Shown here piece after piece: positions 26,058-36,020 of a stretch of DNA of 64,000 nt. The stretch's first letter is position 1; every line of letters starts with the position of its first letter. Both the position numbers and the translations under genes were made by a program. The notes beneath the pieces are model-generated. The model was not told the DNA's origin and ran no database searches. It was given only the letters and a program-made list of their open reading frames with translations. This DNA is from Paraburkholderia sp. BCC1885 (lineage in GTDB: Bacteria; Pseudomonadota; Gammaproteobacteria; Burkholderiales; Burkholderiaceae), in the NCBI RefSeq assembly GCF_900996235.1, contig NZ_CAAJGM010000111.1:248001-312000 (forward strand), written 5' to 3'.

Positions 26058-27242
26058 TCAGATCCGCTCGAAAATCGCCGCGATGCCCTGGCCGCCGCCG
26101 ATGCACATCGTCACGAGCGCATAACGCCCGCCAATGCGCTGCAGTTCGTACAACGCCTTCACGGTGATCAATGCGCCGGTCGCGCCGATCGGGTGGCCGA
26201 GCGAAATGCCGGAGCCGTTCGGGTTGACCTTGGCGGGATCGAGCCCGAGTTCCTTGCTGACCGCACACGCCTGGGCGGCAAACGCTTCGTTTGCTTCGAT
26301 GACGTCGAGGTCGGCGACCGTCAGGCCGGCCCGTTCCAGCGCCTTGCGCGTGGCCGGCACCGGGCCGATGCCCATGTAAGCCGGATCGACGCCCGCGTGG
26401 GCGTAGGCGACAAGCCGCGCGAGCGGCTTCACGCCGCGCCGTTCCGCGACGCTGCGCTCCATCAGCACGACGGCGGCCGCTGCATCGTTGATGCCGGACG
26501 CGTTGCCGGCCGTCACCGAGCCGTTTTCTTTGGCGAACACCGGCTTTAACTTCGAGAAGTCTTCCGCCGACGCATTCAGCCGCACGTGTTCGTCCTGCTC
26601 GAACACGATGTCACCTTTTTTCGATGAGATCGTGACCGGCAGAATCTGTTCCTTGAAATAACCGCCGGCGATTGCGCGGGCCGCCCGGCGGTGCGATTCG
26701 AGCGCGAGCGCGTCTTGCGCCTCGCGCGAGATGTCGTATTTGCGCGCGACGTTCTCAGCTGTCACGCCCATGTGAATGCCCTGGAACGGGTCCTGCAACG
26801 CGCCGAGCATCATGTCGACGAGCCGCGCGTCGCCCATGCGCTGACCGAAGCGCGCCGCCGGCATCACGTAGGGCGCGCGGCTCATGCTTTCCGCGCCGCC
26901 GCCGATCGCGATGTCCGCGTCGCCGAGCATGACGCTCTGCGCGGCTGACACGATGGCCTGCAAGCCGGAGCCGCACAGGCGGTTCACGGTGAGCGCGGGC
27001 GCGTGTTGCGCGACGCCGCCGTTCAACGCCGCCACGCGGGCCAGATACATGTCTTTGGCTTCGGTATGGACCACGTTGCCGAACACGACATGGCCGACTT
27101 CGTCGCCCGGCACCTTGGCCCGCGACAGCACCTCACGCACCACGCGTGCGCCGAGATCGGTCGGCGAGAAGTCCTTCAGGCTGCCGCCAAAGTCGCCAAT
27201 CGCTGTACGCACGCCGCTTACCACCACTACATCCCGCTGCAT
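26058..27242 (-). CDS. bktB: Beta-ketothiolase, BktB type
   Basis: The enzyme condenses acetyl-CoA with acetyl-CoA or propionyl-CoA, feeding C4 and C5 units to PHA synthesis, or runs in the degradative direction. The 394-residue protein has the active-site Cys90 in VNRLCGSGLQ, the GHPIGATG histidine motif and the C-terminal cysteine motif CIGGGQG. As I remember it, the start VVVVSGVRTAIGDFGGSLKD and the end AAIFERI closely match Cupriavidus BktB. I use the ATG at 27242, which has AGGAGGAG upstream, not the long upstream frame that overlaps the kinase gene. It starts 19 bases after that gene. Confidence 0.85.
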   Translation of the reverse strand: MQRDVVVVSGVRTAIGDFGGSLKDFSPTDLGARVVREVLSRAKVPGDEVGHVVFGNVVHTEAKDMYLARVAALNGGVAQHAPALTVNRLCGSGLQAIVSAAQSVMLGDADIAIGGGAESMSRAPYVMPAARFGQRMGDARLVDMMLGALQDPFQGIHMGVTAENVARKYDISREAQDALALESHRRAARAIAGGYFKEQILPVTISSKKGDIVFEQDEHVRLNASAEDFSKLKPVFAKENGSVTAGNASGINDAAAAVVLMERSVAERRGVKPLARLVAYAHAGVDPAYMGIGPVPATRKALERAGLTVADLDVIEANEAFAAQACAVSKELGLDPAKVNPNGSGISLGHPIGATGALITVKALYELQRIGGRYALVTMCIGGGQGIAAIFERI

Positions 27243-27261
27243 GGCCCGCTCCTCCTGCTCT

Positions 27262-28200
27262 TTAGACCGCTCCGGCAGCCAGCGCCTTCTCGACCGCGTG
27301 GCGGTCGGGAATCGGCGCCACTGCCCCGAAACCTTGCGTGGATAACGCCGCGGCCGCGTTCGCATAACGCGCCGCCGCAAACGGGTCGTCGCCCGCCACG
27401 ATGCGGGCAATGAACGCGCCGCCGAAGCAATCGCCGGCGCCGGTGGCGTCCACCGCATTGACGGCGTGCCCCGGCACCATCCGGCGCTCATGGGCCGTGG
27501 CAACATACGCGCCTTGCTGACCGAGCTTGAGCGCGACGACGCCGGGTCCCAGCGCCAACAGGTAATCGACGATCTCGTCGCGGCCCGTGAGCCCGGTGAG
27601 GACGGTGACGTCGTCCCAGCTCGGCAGGCAGATGTCGCTATAGCGAATCGCTTCGACCATCACCGCGCGCGCCCTCGCGAGCGGCCACAGTTTGAGGCGC
27701 AGATTGGTGTCGAAACTCACCCGGGTGCCGTTGGCACGCGCGTGGCCGATTGCCGCGAGCGCCGCGTCGCACGCGCTCACGCTGATGGCGAGGCTGATGC
27801 CGGACAGATGCAGCACCTGGGCGGCGGCAATCGCCTCGAGCGGCAGGTCGCGCGGCGCGTAATGGCTGGCAGCCGAGCCGGCGCGCAGATAGTCGAACTG
27901 ATGGCCTTGCGCGCCGTGCGAGACGAAATAGACGCCGGTGGGCGCGTGGCTGTCGACCTTGATCGTCGACGTCTCCACCGATTCGCATTGCCACAGATCG
28001 AGCAACAGACGCCCGAAATGATCGTCGCCGACGGCCGACACATAACCCGCGGTGGCGCCCTGCCGGGCCGCCGCGACGCAGAAGTTCGAGGTGTCGCCGC
28101 CGAAACCCTGCAGATACTCCGGGCGGTCTTTCGACGCCTGGTTGAATTCGACCATCGCCTCGCCGAGCGCGAGGATAGCCGGGCTCGCCGCCGTCGACAT
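27262..28200 (-). CDS. PfkB-family sugar kinase (2-keto-3-deoxygluconate kinase-like)
   Basis: The 312-residue protein has the ribokinase-fold hallmarks: an N-terminal GEAMVEFNQ, the GGDTSNFCVAAAR substrate segment and the C-terminal signature DATGAGDCFGGAF with the catalytic Asp. The N-terminal block is typical of KdgK, which phosphorylates 2-keto-3-deoxygluconate in the Entner-Doudoroff and uronate pathways. No other uronate gene is near, so the substrate is a family-based guess. It starts three bases after the rimO stop, so translation is probably coupled. Confidence 0.78.
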   Translation of the reverse strand: MSTAASPAILALGEAMVEFNQASKDRPEYLQGFGGDTSNFCVAAARQGATAGYVSAVGDDHFGRLLLDLWQCESVETSTIKVDSHAPTGVYFVSHGAQGHQFDYLRAGSAASHYAPRDLPLEAIAAAQVLHLSGISLAISVSACDAALAAIGHARANGTRVSFDTNLRLKLWPLARARAVMVEAIRYSDICLPSWDDVTVLTGLTGRDEIVDYLLALGPGVVALKLGQQGAYVATAHERRMVPGHAVNAVDATGAGDCFGGAFIARIVAGDDPFAAARYANAAAALSTQGFGAVAPIPDRHAVEKALAAGAV

Positions 28201-28203
28201 GGC

Positions 28204-29604
28204 TTACACCTCGCCCCACAGATCGTGGCCGTCCGCGCCGGAGATCTTCACCGACACGAAGTCGCCGACCTTGTAGCGCTTCGACGCCTTGGTGGTGGGC
28301 GCGATGTAGACGACGCCGTCGATCTCCGGCGCATCCGCCGCCGTGCGGCCAATGCCGCCGTCGTCGTTGATTTCGTCGACCAGCACCTTGAGCGTCTTGC
28401 CGACCTTGCGCGCGATGCGTTTGGCGGACACTTCTTCGGCCACTTCCATGAAGCGGGCGCGGCGTTCTTCGCGCACTTCGTCGGGCAACGCGCCATCCAG
28501 TTCGTTGGCGGTGGCGCCCTCGACTGGCGAGTACGCGAAGCAGCCGACACGATCCAGTTCCGCCTCGCGGATGAAGTCGAGCAGCGTCTGGAAATGCTCT
28601 TCGGTCTCGCCGGGGAAGCCGGCGATGAACGTGCTGCGGATGGTCAGGTCCGGGCACATCTCGCGCCACGCGCGCACGCGCTCCAGCACTTTTTCCGCAT
28701 TGGCCGGACGCTTCATGCGCTTCAGCACTTCCGGGTGCGCGTGCTGGAACGGCACGTCGAGATACGGCAGCACGTGTCCCTTGAACGGCCCTTCGGCCAT
28801 CATCGGAATCACTTCGTCGACGCTCGGGTACGGATACACGTAATGCAGACGCACCCACGCGCCGTATTGCGCCGCCAGTTCGCCGAGCGCGCCGACCAGA
28901 TCCGTCATGCGTGTCTTGATCGGCTTGCCGTTCCAGAAACCGGTACGGTACTTGACGTCCACGCCGTATGCGCTGGTGTCCTGCGAAATCACCAGCAATT
29001 CCTTCACGCCGGATTTGAACAGGTTCTCCGCTTCGAGCATCACGTCCGCGACCGGACGCGAGACCAGATCGCCGCGCATGGACGGGATGATGCAGAACGT
29101 GCAGCGGTGGTTGCAGCCTTCGGAAATTTTCAGATACGCATAGTGACGCGGCGTGAGCTTCACACCGGCAGCGGGCACCAGATCGACGAACGGATCGTGC
29201 GGCTTCGGCAGATGCATATGCACGTGCTGCATGACCTCGCCGAGCGCGTGCGGACCGGTCACGGCCAGCACCTTGGGATGCACTTCCTCGATCAGGCCCG
29301 AACCGCTCGCGCTCTTCTTCGCGCCGAGGCAACCGGTGACGATCACCTTGCCGTTTTCGGTGAGGGCTTCACCGATCGCGTCGAGGCTTTCCTGCACGGC
29401 TTCGTCGATAAAGCCGCAGGTGTTGACGACCACGAGGTCCGCACCGTCATAGGTGCCGGAGATTTCGTAACCTTCCGCGCGCAGTTGCGTGATGATCTGT
29501 TCGGAATCGACCAGGGCTTTAGGGCAGCCGAGGGAGACGAAGCCGACCTTCGGCGCAATCGGCAAGGAAGACGTGGGCGCGGCGGAAACTGGGATCTGCG
29601 GCAT
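28204..29604 (-). CDS. rimO: Ribosomal protein S12 methylthiotransferase
   Basis: RimO is a radical-SAM enzyme that adds a methylthio group to an aspartate of ribosomal protein S12. The 466-residue protein has the N-terminal UPF0004 domain with [14 protein letters not shown] and NTCGFI cysteines, the radical-SAM motif [15 protein letters not shown], and a C-terminal TRAM domain (about 400-466). The related MiaB acts on tRNA, but the [11 protein letters not shown] start is RimO-specific. It heads a five-gene run on the minus strand. Confidence 0.93.
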   Translation of the reverse strand: MPQIPVSAAPTSSLPIAPKVGFVSLGCPKALVDSEQIITQLRAEGYEISGTYDGADLVVVNTCGFIDEAVQESLDAIGEALTENGKVIVTGCLGAKKSASGSGLIEEVHPKVLAVTGPHALGEVMQHVHMHLPKPHDPFVDLVPAAGVKLTPRHYAYLKISEGCNHRCTFCIIPSMRGDLVSRPVADVMLEAENLFKSGVKELLVISQDTSAYGVDVKYRTGFWNGKPIKTRMTDLVGALGELAAQYGAWVRLHYVYPYPSVDEVIPMMAEGPFKGHVLPYLDVPFQHAHPEVLKRMKRPANAEKVLERVRAWREMCPDLTIRSTFIAGFPGETEEHFQTLLDFIREAELDRVGCFAYSPVEGATANELDGALPDEVREERRARFMEVAEEVSAKRIARKVGKTLKVLVDEINDDGGIGRTAADAPEIDGVVYIAPTTKASKRYKVGDFVSVKISGADGHDLWGEV

Positions 29605-29829
29605 AAGAATAGTGGTCCAGCGAAGAAAAGCGACGACAGTGGCGCCGAAGATGGCAAAAGCCGTGGCAAAAAACGGTGACGAAGCCCAATCACGCCTCGC
29701 GCACGCAACCCGCTATTGTACCGCGCCATGGGCGTATCCCGCCCGACATAGCCACACGGCCATGCCTCCCGCCCACCTCGCCAGTTGATCCCGCGCCGGG
29801 CAACCCCGGCCAGGCTGCCGCATCGCCCT

Positions 29830-30408
29830 TTACTTCTTCTCCGGCTCCGGATTGCCCTGCGGATTGGCGGGCGTGAACGGAAACGTGCTGAACATCGACT
29901 TCGCCTGGTTCTGCATCTGCTCCTGCATCTGCACGAACATGTTCTTCGACTGCTCGATATAGCTCGTCATCATGCCTTGCATCATCGGCGCCTGCATGTT
30001 CATGAACTGCGACCAGACCTCGGGGTTCATGGCCTTGCCTTCATACAGGTTCTTCGACTGGTCGGCGAGCTTGGCCTGAATGTCGATGAACGCCTGGATG
30101 TTCTTTTCCAGATACGTGCCCATCATCCCCTGCATCGCATGCCCGTAGAAGCGGATGATCTGCGATAGCATCGACGACGAAAACATCGGCAAGCCGCCGC
30201 TTTCTTCTTCGAGGATGATCTGCAACAGGATGGCGCGCGTCAGGTCCTCGTTGCTCTTGGCGTCGATAACCTTGAAATCCTCCTGGTCCAGCACGAGCTG
30301 CTTGACGTCCGTCAGCGTGATGTACGTGCTTGTCTCGGTGTCATAGAGCCGACGGTTCGGATATTTCTTGATCAGTCGTTCGGCAGTTTTCTTTGTAGTA
30401 GTGGTCAT
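29830..30408 (-). CDS. phaR: Polyhydroxyalkanoate synthesis regulator PhaR
   Basis: PhaR represses phasin and its own expression and binds PHA granules, so it releases DNA when polymer forms. The 192-residue protein has the N-terminal DNA-binding domain with IKKYPNRRLYDTETSTYITL (residues about 13-32) and a second PHB accumulation domain. A long Met/Gln-rich helical C-terminus follows (MQGMMTSYIEQSKNMFVQMQ). It lies 140 bases after phaB. A short GC stem (30515-30521 with 30534-30540) lies between them without a T tract. Confidence 0.93.
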   Translation of the reverse strand: MTTTTKKTAERLIKKYPNRRLYDTETSTYITLTDVKQLVLDQEDFKVIDAKSNEDLTRAILLQIILEEESGGLPMFSSSMLSQIIRFYGHAMQGMMGTYLEKNIQAFIDIQAKLADQSKNLYEGKAMNPEVWSQFMNMQAPMMQGMMTSYIEQSKNMFVQMQEQMQNQAKSMFSTFPFTPANPQGNPEPEKK

Positions 30409-30548
30409 TTAATGCCTTTGAGCGCCATTGAAGCGCAGAAACGGCGTCCTGCCGCACGCACAACCGGGCCACGATTGCAGGTACGAGACGCCGCCGGAAA
30501 CACCTGAGCCTTGTAGCGCCCCGTCTCGCGACCGGGCGCTTCGCGGGC

Positions 30549-31289
30549 TCAGCCCATGTGCAGACCGCCATTCAGCGAGAAATCCGCCCCCGTCGAAAAA
30601 CCCGACTCTTCCGATGCCAGCCACGCCACGATCGAGCCGATTTCGTCCGGCTGGCCGAGACGGCGCACCGGAATCGTCGCGACGATCTTTTCCAGCACGT
30701 CGGGACGGATCGACTTGACCATATCCGTGCCGATGTAGCCCGGCGACACGGTATTCACCGTCACGCCCTTGGTAGCGACTTCCTGGGCCAGCGACATCGT
30801 GAAACCGTGAATGCCCGCCTTGGCCGTCGAATAGTTGGTCTGCCCGAACTGGCCCTTTTGCCCGTTCACCGACGAGATGTTGATGACGCGCCCAAAGCCG
30901 CGCTCGACCATGCCGTCGATCACCTGCTTGGTGACGTTGAAGAGACTGGTCAGGTTGGTATCGATCACTGCCGTCCAGTCTTCGTGGGTCATCTTGCGGA
31001 ATACGACGTCGCGCGTAATACCCGCATTGTTGACCAGCACGTCCACTTCGCCCACTTCGGCTTTCACCTTGTCGAACGCGGCGCGGGTCGATTCCCAGTC
31101 GCCCACGTTGCCTTCCGAGGCGATGAAATCGAACCCCAGCGCCTTTTGCTCTTCGAGCCACTTGGCGCGGCGCGGGGAGTTCGGGCCACAGCCGGCGACC
31201 ACCTTGAAGCCTTCCTTGTGAAGACGCTGGCAAATGCTCGTGCCGATGCCGCCCATCCCGCCCGTTACATACGCAATTCGCTGTGCCAT
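30549..31289 (-). CDS. phaB: Acetoacetyl-CoA reductase
   Basis: PhaB uses NADPH to reduce acetoacetyl-CoA to (R)-3-hydroxybutyryl-CoA. The 246-residue short-chain dehydrogenase has the cofactor motif [10 protein letters not shown], the VNNAGITRD motif, catalytic Ser in [15 protein letters not shown], and the YSTAKAG Tyr/Lys pair. The length equals that of the Cupriavidus enzyme. The ATG at 31289 has GGAG upstream and gives the family-typical start [11 protein letters not shown]. Confidence 0.95.
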   Translation of the reverse strand: MAQRIAYVTGGMGGIGTSICQRLHKEGFKVVAGCGPNSPRRAKWLEEQKALGFDFIASEGNVGDWESTRAAFDKVKAEVGEVDVLVNNAGITRDVVFRKMTHEDWTAVIDTNLTSLFNVTKQVIDGMVERGFGRVINISSVNGQKGQFGQTNYSTAKAGIHGFTMSLAQEVATKGVTVNTVSPGYIGTDMVKSIRPDVLEKIVATIPVRRLGQPDEIGSIVAWLASEESGFSTGADFSLNGGLHMG

Positions 31290-31478
31290 AAACCACACTC
31301 CGTTATCGTTTTTCCGAGGCGCCGACCGGCAGCCTCTTTCCTCGCCTGTCTTGCATCATCTCCGCTGCCGCCGGGCGACCGGCTGGCGAGGCACTACATC
31401 ACACTCCACGCGTCGCTGCGATCCTGACCTACCCCTACCGCGGACAACGCGACGCGCGGCAATACTCTCCTGCTACGC

Positions 31479-32660
31479 TCAGGCGCGCTCGACCGCCAGC
31501 GCCACGCCCATGCCGCCGCCGATACACAGCGAGGCCAGGCCCTTTTTGGCGTCGCGCTTTTGCATTTCATGCAGCAACGTGACCAGAATCCGGGCGCCGG
31601 ACGCGCCGATCGGGTGGCCGATCGCAATGGCGCCGCCGTTCACGTTGACCTTCGACGTGTCCCAGCCCATCTGCTGATGCACGGCCAGCGCCTGCGCGGC
31701 GAACGCCTCGTTGATTTCCATCAGGTCGAGATCGGCCGGCGTCCAGCCCGCGCGCTCGAGGCAGCGGCGCGAAGCCGGCACCGGGCCCATACCCATCACT
31801 TTGGGATCCACGCCGGCATTGGCATAGGCCTTGATGCGCGCGAGCGGCTTGAGACCCAGCGCCTCGGCCTTCTTCGCCGACATCACGATCAGCGCGGCCG
31901 CGCCGTCGTTCAGACCCGACGCGTTCGCGGCGGTAACGGTGCCTTCCTTCGAAAAGGCCGGCTTCAGACCCGCCAGCGACTCCGCCGTGACGCCGTGGCG
32001 CACGAATTCGTCGGTGGCGAAGCGCAGCGGTTCGCCCTTGCGTTGCGGAATCTCGACCGGCACGATCTCGTCGTCGAAACGGCCTGCTTTCTGCGCGGCT
32101 TCGGCTTTTTGCTGCGACAGCGCGGCGAACGCGTCCTGCTGCTCGCGCGTGATGCCGTATTCCTTCGCGACGTTCTCGGCCGTCACGCCCATGTGGTACT
32201 GGTTGTAGACGTCCCACAGGCCGTCGACGATCATGCTGTCGACCAGCTTGGCGTCGCCCATGCGAAAGCCGTCACGTGAACCCGGCAGCACGTGCGGCGC
32301 CGCGCTCATGTTTTCCTGGCCGCCGGCCACCACGATGTCCGCGTCGCCGGCGATGATGGCGTTGGCCGCCAGCATCACGGCCTTCAGGCCCGAGCCGCAC
32401 ACCTTGTTGATCGTCATGCCGGGCACGGCCATCGGCAAGCCGGCCTTGATCAGCGCCTGGCGCGCCGGATTCTGGCCGGAACCTGCCGTCAGCACCTGGC
32501 CCATGATGACTTCGCTGACCTGCTCAGGCTTTACGCCCGCGCGCTCCAGCGCCGCGCGAATCACGATGGCGCCGAGATCGGGTGCGGCGGTTTTCGCCAG
32601 CGACCCACCGAATTTGCCCACTGCCGTACGCGCGGCCGATACGATCACTACATCAGTCAT
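31479..32660 (-). CDS. phaA: Acetyl-CoA acetyltransferase
   Basis: PhaA condenses two acetyl-CoA to acetoacetyl-CoA, the first step of PHB synthesis. The 393-residue thiolase has Cys88 in [18 protein letters not shown] with the catalytic His and CIGGGMG near the end. It lies between phaC and phaB in the class I order. bktB (26058-27242) is a second thiolase in the window with a different signature and probably a broader chain-length range. Confidence 0.94.
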   Translation of the reverse strand: MTDVVIVSAARTAVGKFGGSLAKTAAPDLGAIVIRAALERAGVKPEQVSEVIMGQVLTAGSGQNPARQALIKAGLPMAVPGMTINKVCGSGLKAVMLAANAIIAGDADIVVAGGQENMSAAPHVLPGSRDGFRMGDAKLVDSMIVDGLWDVYNQYHMGVTAENVAKEYGITREQQDAFAALSQQKAEAAQKAGRFDDEIVPVEIPQRKGEPLRFATDEFVRHGVTAESLAGLKPAFSKEGTVTAANASGLNDGAAALIVMSAKKAEALGLKPLARIKAYANAGVDPKVMGMGPVPASRRCLERAGWTPADLDLMEINEAFAAQALAVHQQMGWDTSKVNVNGGAIAIGHPIGASGARILVTLLHEMQKRDAKKGLASLCIGGGMGVALAVERA

Positions 32661-32793
32661 TTCAATTTCCTTCGGGCATCTCGGCCAGTTGCTCCGTCGC
32701 CCGTCAAGTTAAAAATCCATTCAGTTGCCCGGTATCGCCCATGCTGCCCGGCTATCGTGCCTCGCGCCGACCCCTTCAATCGCGTCAACCGTT

Positions 32794-34674
32794 TCAGTCG
32801 CGCTGCATCACGTAGCGGCCCGGCGCGGGCTCGATTGCGGGATACTCAGCCGAGCCCGCCGTCGCGCGCGCCTTGACCTTCTTGCCGCCGTATTGATCGA
32901 GCCAGCGGGTCCATTCGGGCCACCAACTGCCCGGCACTTCCGTCGCTGCTTCGAACCAGTCGTCCGCATCCGGCGGCAAGCTCTTGTCCTCGGTCTGCAG
33001 CACCCAATAATTACGCTTGTTTTTGGCAGGCGGATTGATCACCCCCGCGATATGCCCCGAAGCGCCGAGCACGAATTGCAGCGGTCCCTTCAATAACGGC
33101 ACCGATGCATACGCCGTGCGCCACGGCACGATATGGTCCTCGCGCGAACCGTAGATGAAAGTGGGCACGTCGATCAGCGACAGATCCACTTTCTCACCGC
33201 ACACGGTCAGGGCATCCGGTTCACGCAGAAGATTCTTCAGATACGTATTGCGCAGATACCACACGTACATCGGTCCGGGCAGGCTGGTCGAATCGCTGTT
33301 CCAGTAAAGCAGATCGAACGGCATCGGCGTGCGACCCTTTAGATAGTTGTCGACGACATAGTTCCACACCAGATCGTTCGGACGCAGGAACGAGAACGCG
33401 TTGGCGAACTCGACGCCGCGCATCAGACCCGGCTTGGTGCCGTTCTTACCGCCGATGGTCTGCTCGCGCATCTGCACATGCGCTTCGTCGACGAACACAT
33501 CTAGCACGCCCGTGTCCGAGAAATCGAGCATGGCGGTGAGCAGCGTCATCGACGCAGCCGGATGTTCGCCGCGCGCCGCCGCAACCGCGAGCGCCGTGGC
33601 GAGCATGGTGCCGCCGACGCAAAAGCCGAGCGTGTTGATCTGCTCGCGGCCGCTGATCTTGCGCACCGTGTCGATGGCGGTGAGCACGCCCTCGTCGGTG
33701 TAGTCGTCCCACGTCTTATGGGCAATCGACACATCCGCATTGCGCCACGAAATCAGGAACACCTGATGCCCCGCATCGAGCCCATGCGCGACGAGCGAAT
33801 TCTCCGGTTGCAGATCGAGAATGTAGAACTTGTTGATGCAAGGCGGCACGATCAGCAAGGGCCGCTCGCGCACGCTCGCCGTGCGCGGCTTGTACTGGAT
33901 CAACTGGATCAGGTCGTTCTCGAACACGACCGAGCCTTCGGTGTTCGCGAGGTTCTTGCCGACCACGAAGCGCGACTCGTCGGTCTGCGAGATTTTGCCG
34001 CGCTGCAGGTCGCTCAGCAGATTCGTCACGCCCTGACGCAGACTCTCGCCGCGGCTTTCCAGCAAGGTCTTCTGCGCTTCCGGATTGAGCGCGAAATAGT
34101 TGCTCGGCGATGCCGCCGCGGTCCACTGCTGGACCGCGAAGCGAATCCGTTCGCGCACCTTCGGTTCGGTGTCGAGCGCTTCAACCAGTTCCTGCAGATA
34201 ACGCGCGTTCAACAGATACCACGCGGCGGTAAATGCATATGCGGGCGTGGCGCTCCAGGCTTCCGCGCTGAAACGGCGATCCTTCAGTTCGGGGACCTTG
34301 GGCCTGGCGTCGGCCGCTTGCTGGATCAACTGCATCGCTTCGCGCGAATAATCAGCTTGCAGCTTCTGCAGACGCTCCGAGGGAATGGCCGCCGTGGGCA
34401 CTTTCAGGCCGGCGAACGGCGCCATGCCGGCGGCTGCGTTGCTGAAATCGCCCATGCCGGGTATGCCTGGCATGGCCGGCATTGGCGGCATCTGGAACGC
34501 TGCGCCCGCAGCGGCGCCTGGGATGGTGCCTGACGCGGCAACCGAGCGCCACGCGTTAATCCAGGCGTCGAATAACTGCTGCGCTCCGGCGGGACCTGCA
34601 CTGGCCTGCTGCTGGGTATGCTCCGTCGTGGAGTCGGTGCTTGAGGAAGTCGAGGAATGTTGCGCTGCTGCCAT
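32794..34674 (-). CDS. phaC: Class I polyhydroxyalkanoate synthase
   Basis: PhaC polymerises (R)-3-hydroxyacyl-CoA into PHA at the granule surface. The 626-residue protein has the lipase-like box GFCVGGTM with nucleophile Cys352, the REDHIVPW aspartate and the SGHIAGV histidine, completing the catalytic triad. The length fits class I synthases, which act as homodimers without PhaE. The N-terminal 95 residues are variable and include a Met/Pro/Gly-rich segment (QMPPMPAMPGIPGMGDF). The ATG has only a weak ribosome binding site. A promoter with a consensus -35 lies about 110 bases upstream. Confidence 0.95.
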   Translation of the reverse strand: MAAAQHSSTSSSTDSTTEHTQQQASAGPAGAQQLFDAWINAWRSVAASGTIPGAAAGAAFQMPPMPAMPGIPGMGDFSNAAAGMAPFAGLKVPTAAIPSERLQKLQADYSREAMQLIQQAADARPKVPELKDRRFSAEAWSATPAYAFTAAWYLLNARYLQELVEALDTEPKVRERIRFAVQQWTAAASPSNYFALNPEAQKTLLESRGESLRQGVTNLLSDLQRGKISQTDESRFVVGKNLANTEGSVVFENDLIQLIQYKPRTASVRERPLLIVPPCINKFYILDLQPENSLVAHGLDAGHQVFLISWRNADVSIAHKTWDDYTDEGVLTAIDTVRKISGREQINTLGFCVGGTMLATALAVAAARGEHPAASMTLLTAMLDFSDTGVLDVFVDEAHVQMREQTIGGKNGTKPGLMRGVEFANAFSFLRPNDLVWNYVVDNYLKGRTPMPFDLLYWNSDSTSLPGPMYVWYLRNTYLKNLLREPDALTVCGEKVDLSLIDVPTFIYGSREDHIVPWRTAYASVPLLKGPLQFVLGASGHIAGVINPPAKNKRNYWVLQTEDKSLPPDADDWFEAATEVPGSWWPEWTRWLDQYGGKKVKARATAGSAEYPAIEPAPGRYVMQRD

Positions 34675-34779
34675 ACCTGCTTTAGACCGGTGAGTCCTGA
34701 CGGACGGTTGAGAGGCAGGTTCGACGCACGTGGGCGATTGCTCGCGACCTCGTCACGCCCTGTCCCGTGAGTGAGGAAC

Positions 34780-34809
34780 ATTCTTGCTCCCCATCGCAAG
34801 GCATGTCAA
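34780..34809 (-). promoter_or_regulatory. Promoter of phaC with consensus -35
   Basis: On the minus strand the -35 box is TTGACA (34809-34804), a perfect match, followed after 18 bases by AAGAAT (34785-34780). Transcription should start near 34773 and leave a leader of about 100 bases. Confidence 0.6.
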
Positions 34810-34815
34810 TGCTTG
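34783..34815. promoter_or_regulatory. CTTGC/GCAAG half-sites overlapping the phaC promoter
   Basis: CTTGC (34783-34787) and GCAAG (34796-34800) form an inverted repeat that covers the -10 and spacer. A further GCTTG (34811-34815) flanks the -35. PhaR proteins are reported to prefer TTGC/GCAA-type sites (from memory), so this is a candidate PhaR operator. Confidence 0.4.
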
Positions 34816-35138
34816 TTCCCGATTTTGCCGCAGTGCGATATTTTTTTAATTATCGTTTTCCCCATGTATTTCAGGGCGTTATTGCGGCTTGCTAGTGCGA
34901 ATGGATAAGCCGTCTAAAAGACCGCTAATCGCCGGGCCTTTTTGCGTTTGGCATCAGAAATCATGGTCATTTTCTACTCGCGTAACGGACCGCTTCGCCG
35001 CGCAAGCGGACACCTTTGGCGGCGCAACAAAAATTCCCGCCAGCCCCCGAGCAAACCCTGACGATGTCCGCCTGTCGTGACGGCGCGCGGCATCGGCGAT
35101 CACGTCCGTTCGATGCTCACAGCCTGTTCAATGCGTCA

Positions 35139-36020
35139 TCAGTCAGCGAGCCAGATCATCGCGGCCATGCGGCCCGTGACGCGATCGCGCCGGTAGGAAT
35201 AGAAGCGCTCGCGTTGCGTGACCGTGCAGGCGTCACCGCCCGTGATATGCGTCACGCCGAGGCGTTGCAGGCGCAGGCGCGCCAGTGCGGGCAGATCGGC
35301 GAGATATTTGCCGGGCATGGCAGAGCGCGGCACGAAGGCACGCGCGGTGGCCTCGTGTTGCGAATCGTCCGCGCCGTTCATGAAGGCGTCACGCACGTCT
35401 TCGCCCACCTCGAACGTCTGCGCTCCGATGCACGGTCCGAGGTAGGCGTGCAGCGAACCCAGCTCGGCCCCCGCGAGTTCGGCGACGCGCTGCGCGGTCT
35501 TTTCGACGACACCGGCGGACAAGCCGCGCCATCCTGCATGCGCCGCGCCCACCGCGCGACCGTCGGCGTCGCACAGCAATACGGGCATGCAATCGGCAAT
35601 CATCACGACGCAGATCGTGTCCGGCTGATTCGTCACGCTGGCGTCGGCGCGCACCGGCGGCTCGCCCGCGCGAGCCCGCGCCAGCACGTCGTGTGCATCC
35701 ACCACCTGCGCGCCGTGGACCTGTTCGAGCCACGCCGCCTCGACAGCCCCCGTCAGCGCCAGGAGACGCGCGCGATTCTCCGCGACACGAGCCGGATCGT
35801 CGCCCGCCAGCCGGCCCAGGTTCAGGCCGCCCGCGGTCTCGACGCCGTCATGCCAGCGGCCATACGGCGGCAAGCTCACGCCGCCGTTGCGCGTGCTCAC
35901 CAGCGCACGCACGCGCGGCGCGGCGCGCCACGCGGGTTGCAGCACATCGGCAAATGTCAGCGCGGGGAGCACGGCGGCAGCCGGCTTCGATTCAGATGAC
36001 TGCGATTCAGGTTGCGTCAT
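35139..36020 (-). CDS. pgeF: Multicopper polyphenol oxidase / purine nucleoside phosphorylase family (YfiH, PgeF)
   Basis: This 293-residue protein belongs to the YfiH/LACC1 family. Members are described as peptidoglycan editing factors, as laccase-like and as purine nucleoside phosphorylases. The metal-site motifs are visible: [24 protein letters not shown] and [13 protein letters not shown], holding the conserved His and Cys. There is no signal peptide. The start overlaps the rluD stop by four bases (ATGA), a conserved pairing in proteobacteria. Confidence 0.88.
   Translation of the reverse strand: MTQPESQSSESKPAAAVLPALTFADVLQPAWRAAPRVRALVSTRNGGVSLPPYGRWHDGVETAGGLNLGRLAGDDPARVAENRARLLALTGAVEAAWLEQVHGAQVVDAHDVLARARAGEPPVRADASVTNQPDTICVVMIADCMPVLLCDADGRAVGAAHAGWRGLSAGVVEKTAQRVAELAGAELGSLHAYLGPCIGAQTFEVGEDVRDAFMNGADDSQHEATARAFVPRSAMPGKYLADLPALARLRLQRLGVTHITGGDACTVTQRERFYSYRRDRVTGRMAAMIWLAD

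Larger units (their letters stand above)
34675..35138. other. Intergenic region between phaC and pgeF
   Basis: The 464 bases hold the phaC leader, promoter and candidate operator (34780-34815) and then an AT-rich stretch (about 34835-34870) that is unusual for this genome. From about 34880 to 35138 I see no gene, RNA or clear hairpin. The AT-rich stretch may be an UP element or a regulator site. Confidence 0.55.

Noticed and set aside
27466..29679. 737-codon open frame on + opposite the sugar kinase and rimO
   Set aside because: It spans two well identified genes on the other strand, has antisense-type composition and shows no domain.
29795..29810. Short GCCGGG/CCCGGC hairpin after phaR as a terminator
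   Set aside because: The stem is only six bp and has no T tract on the minus strand.
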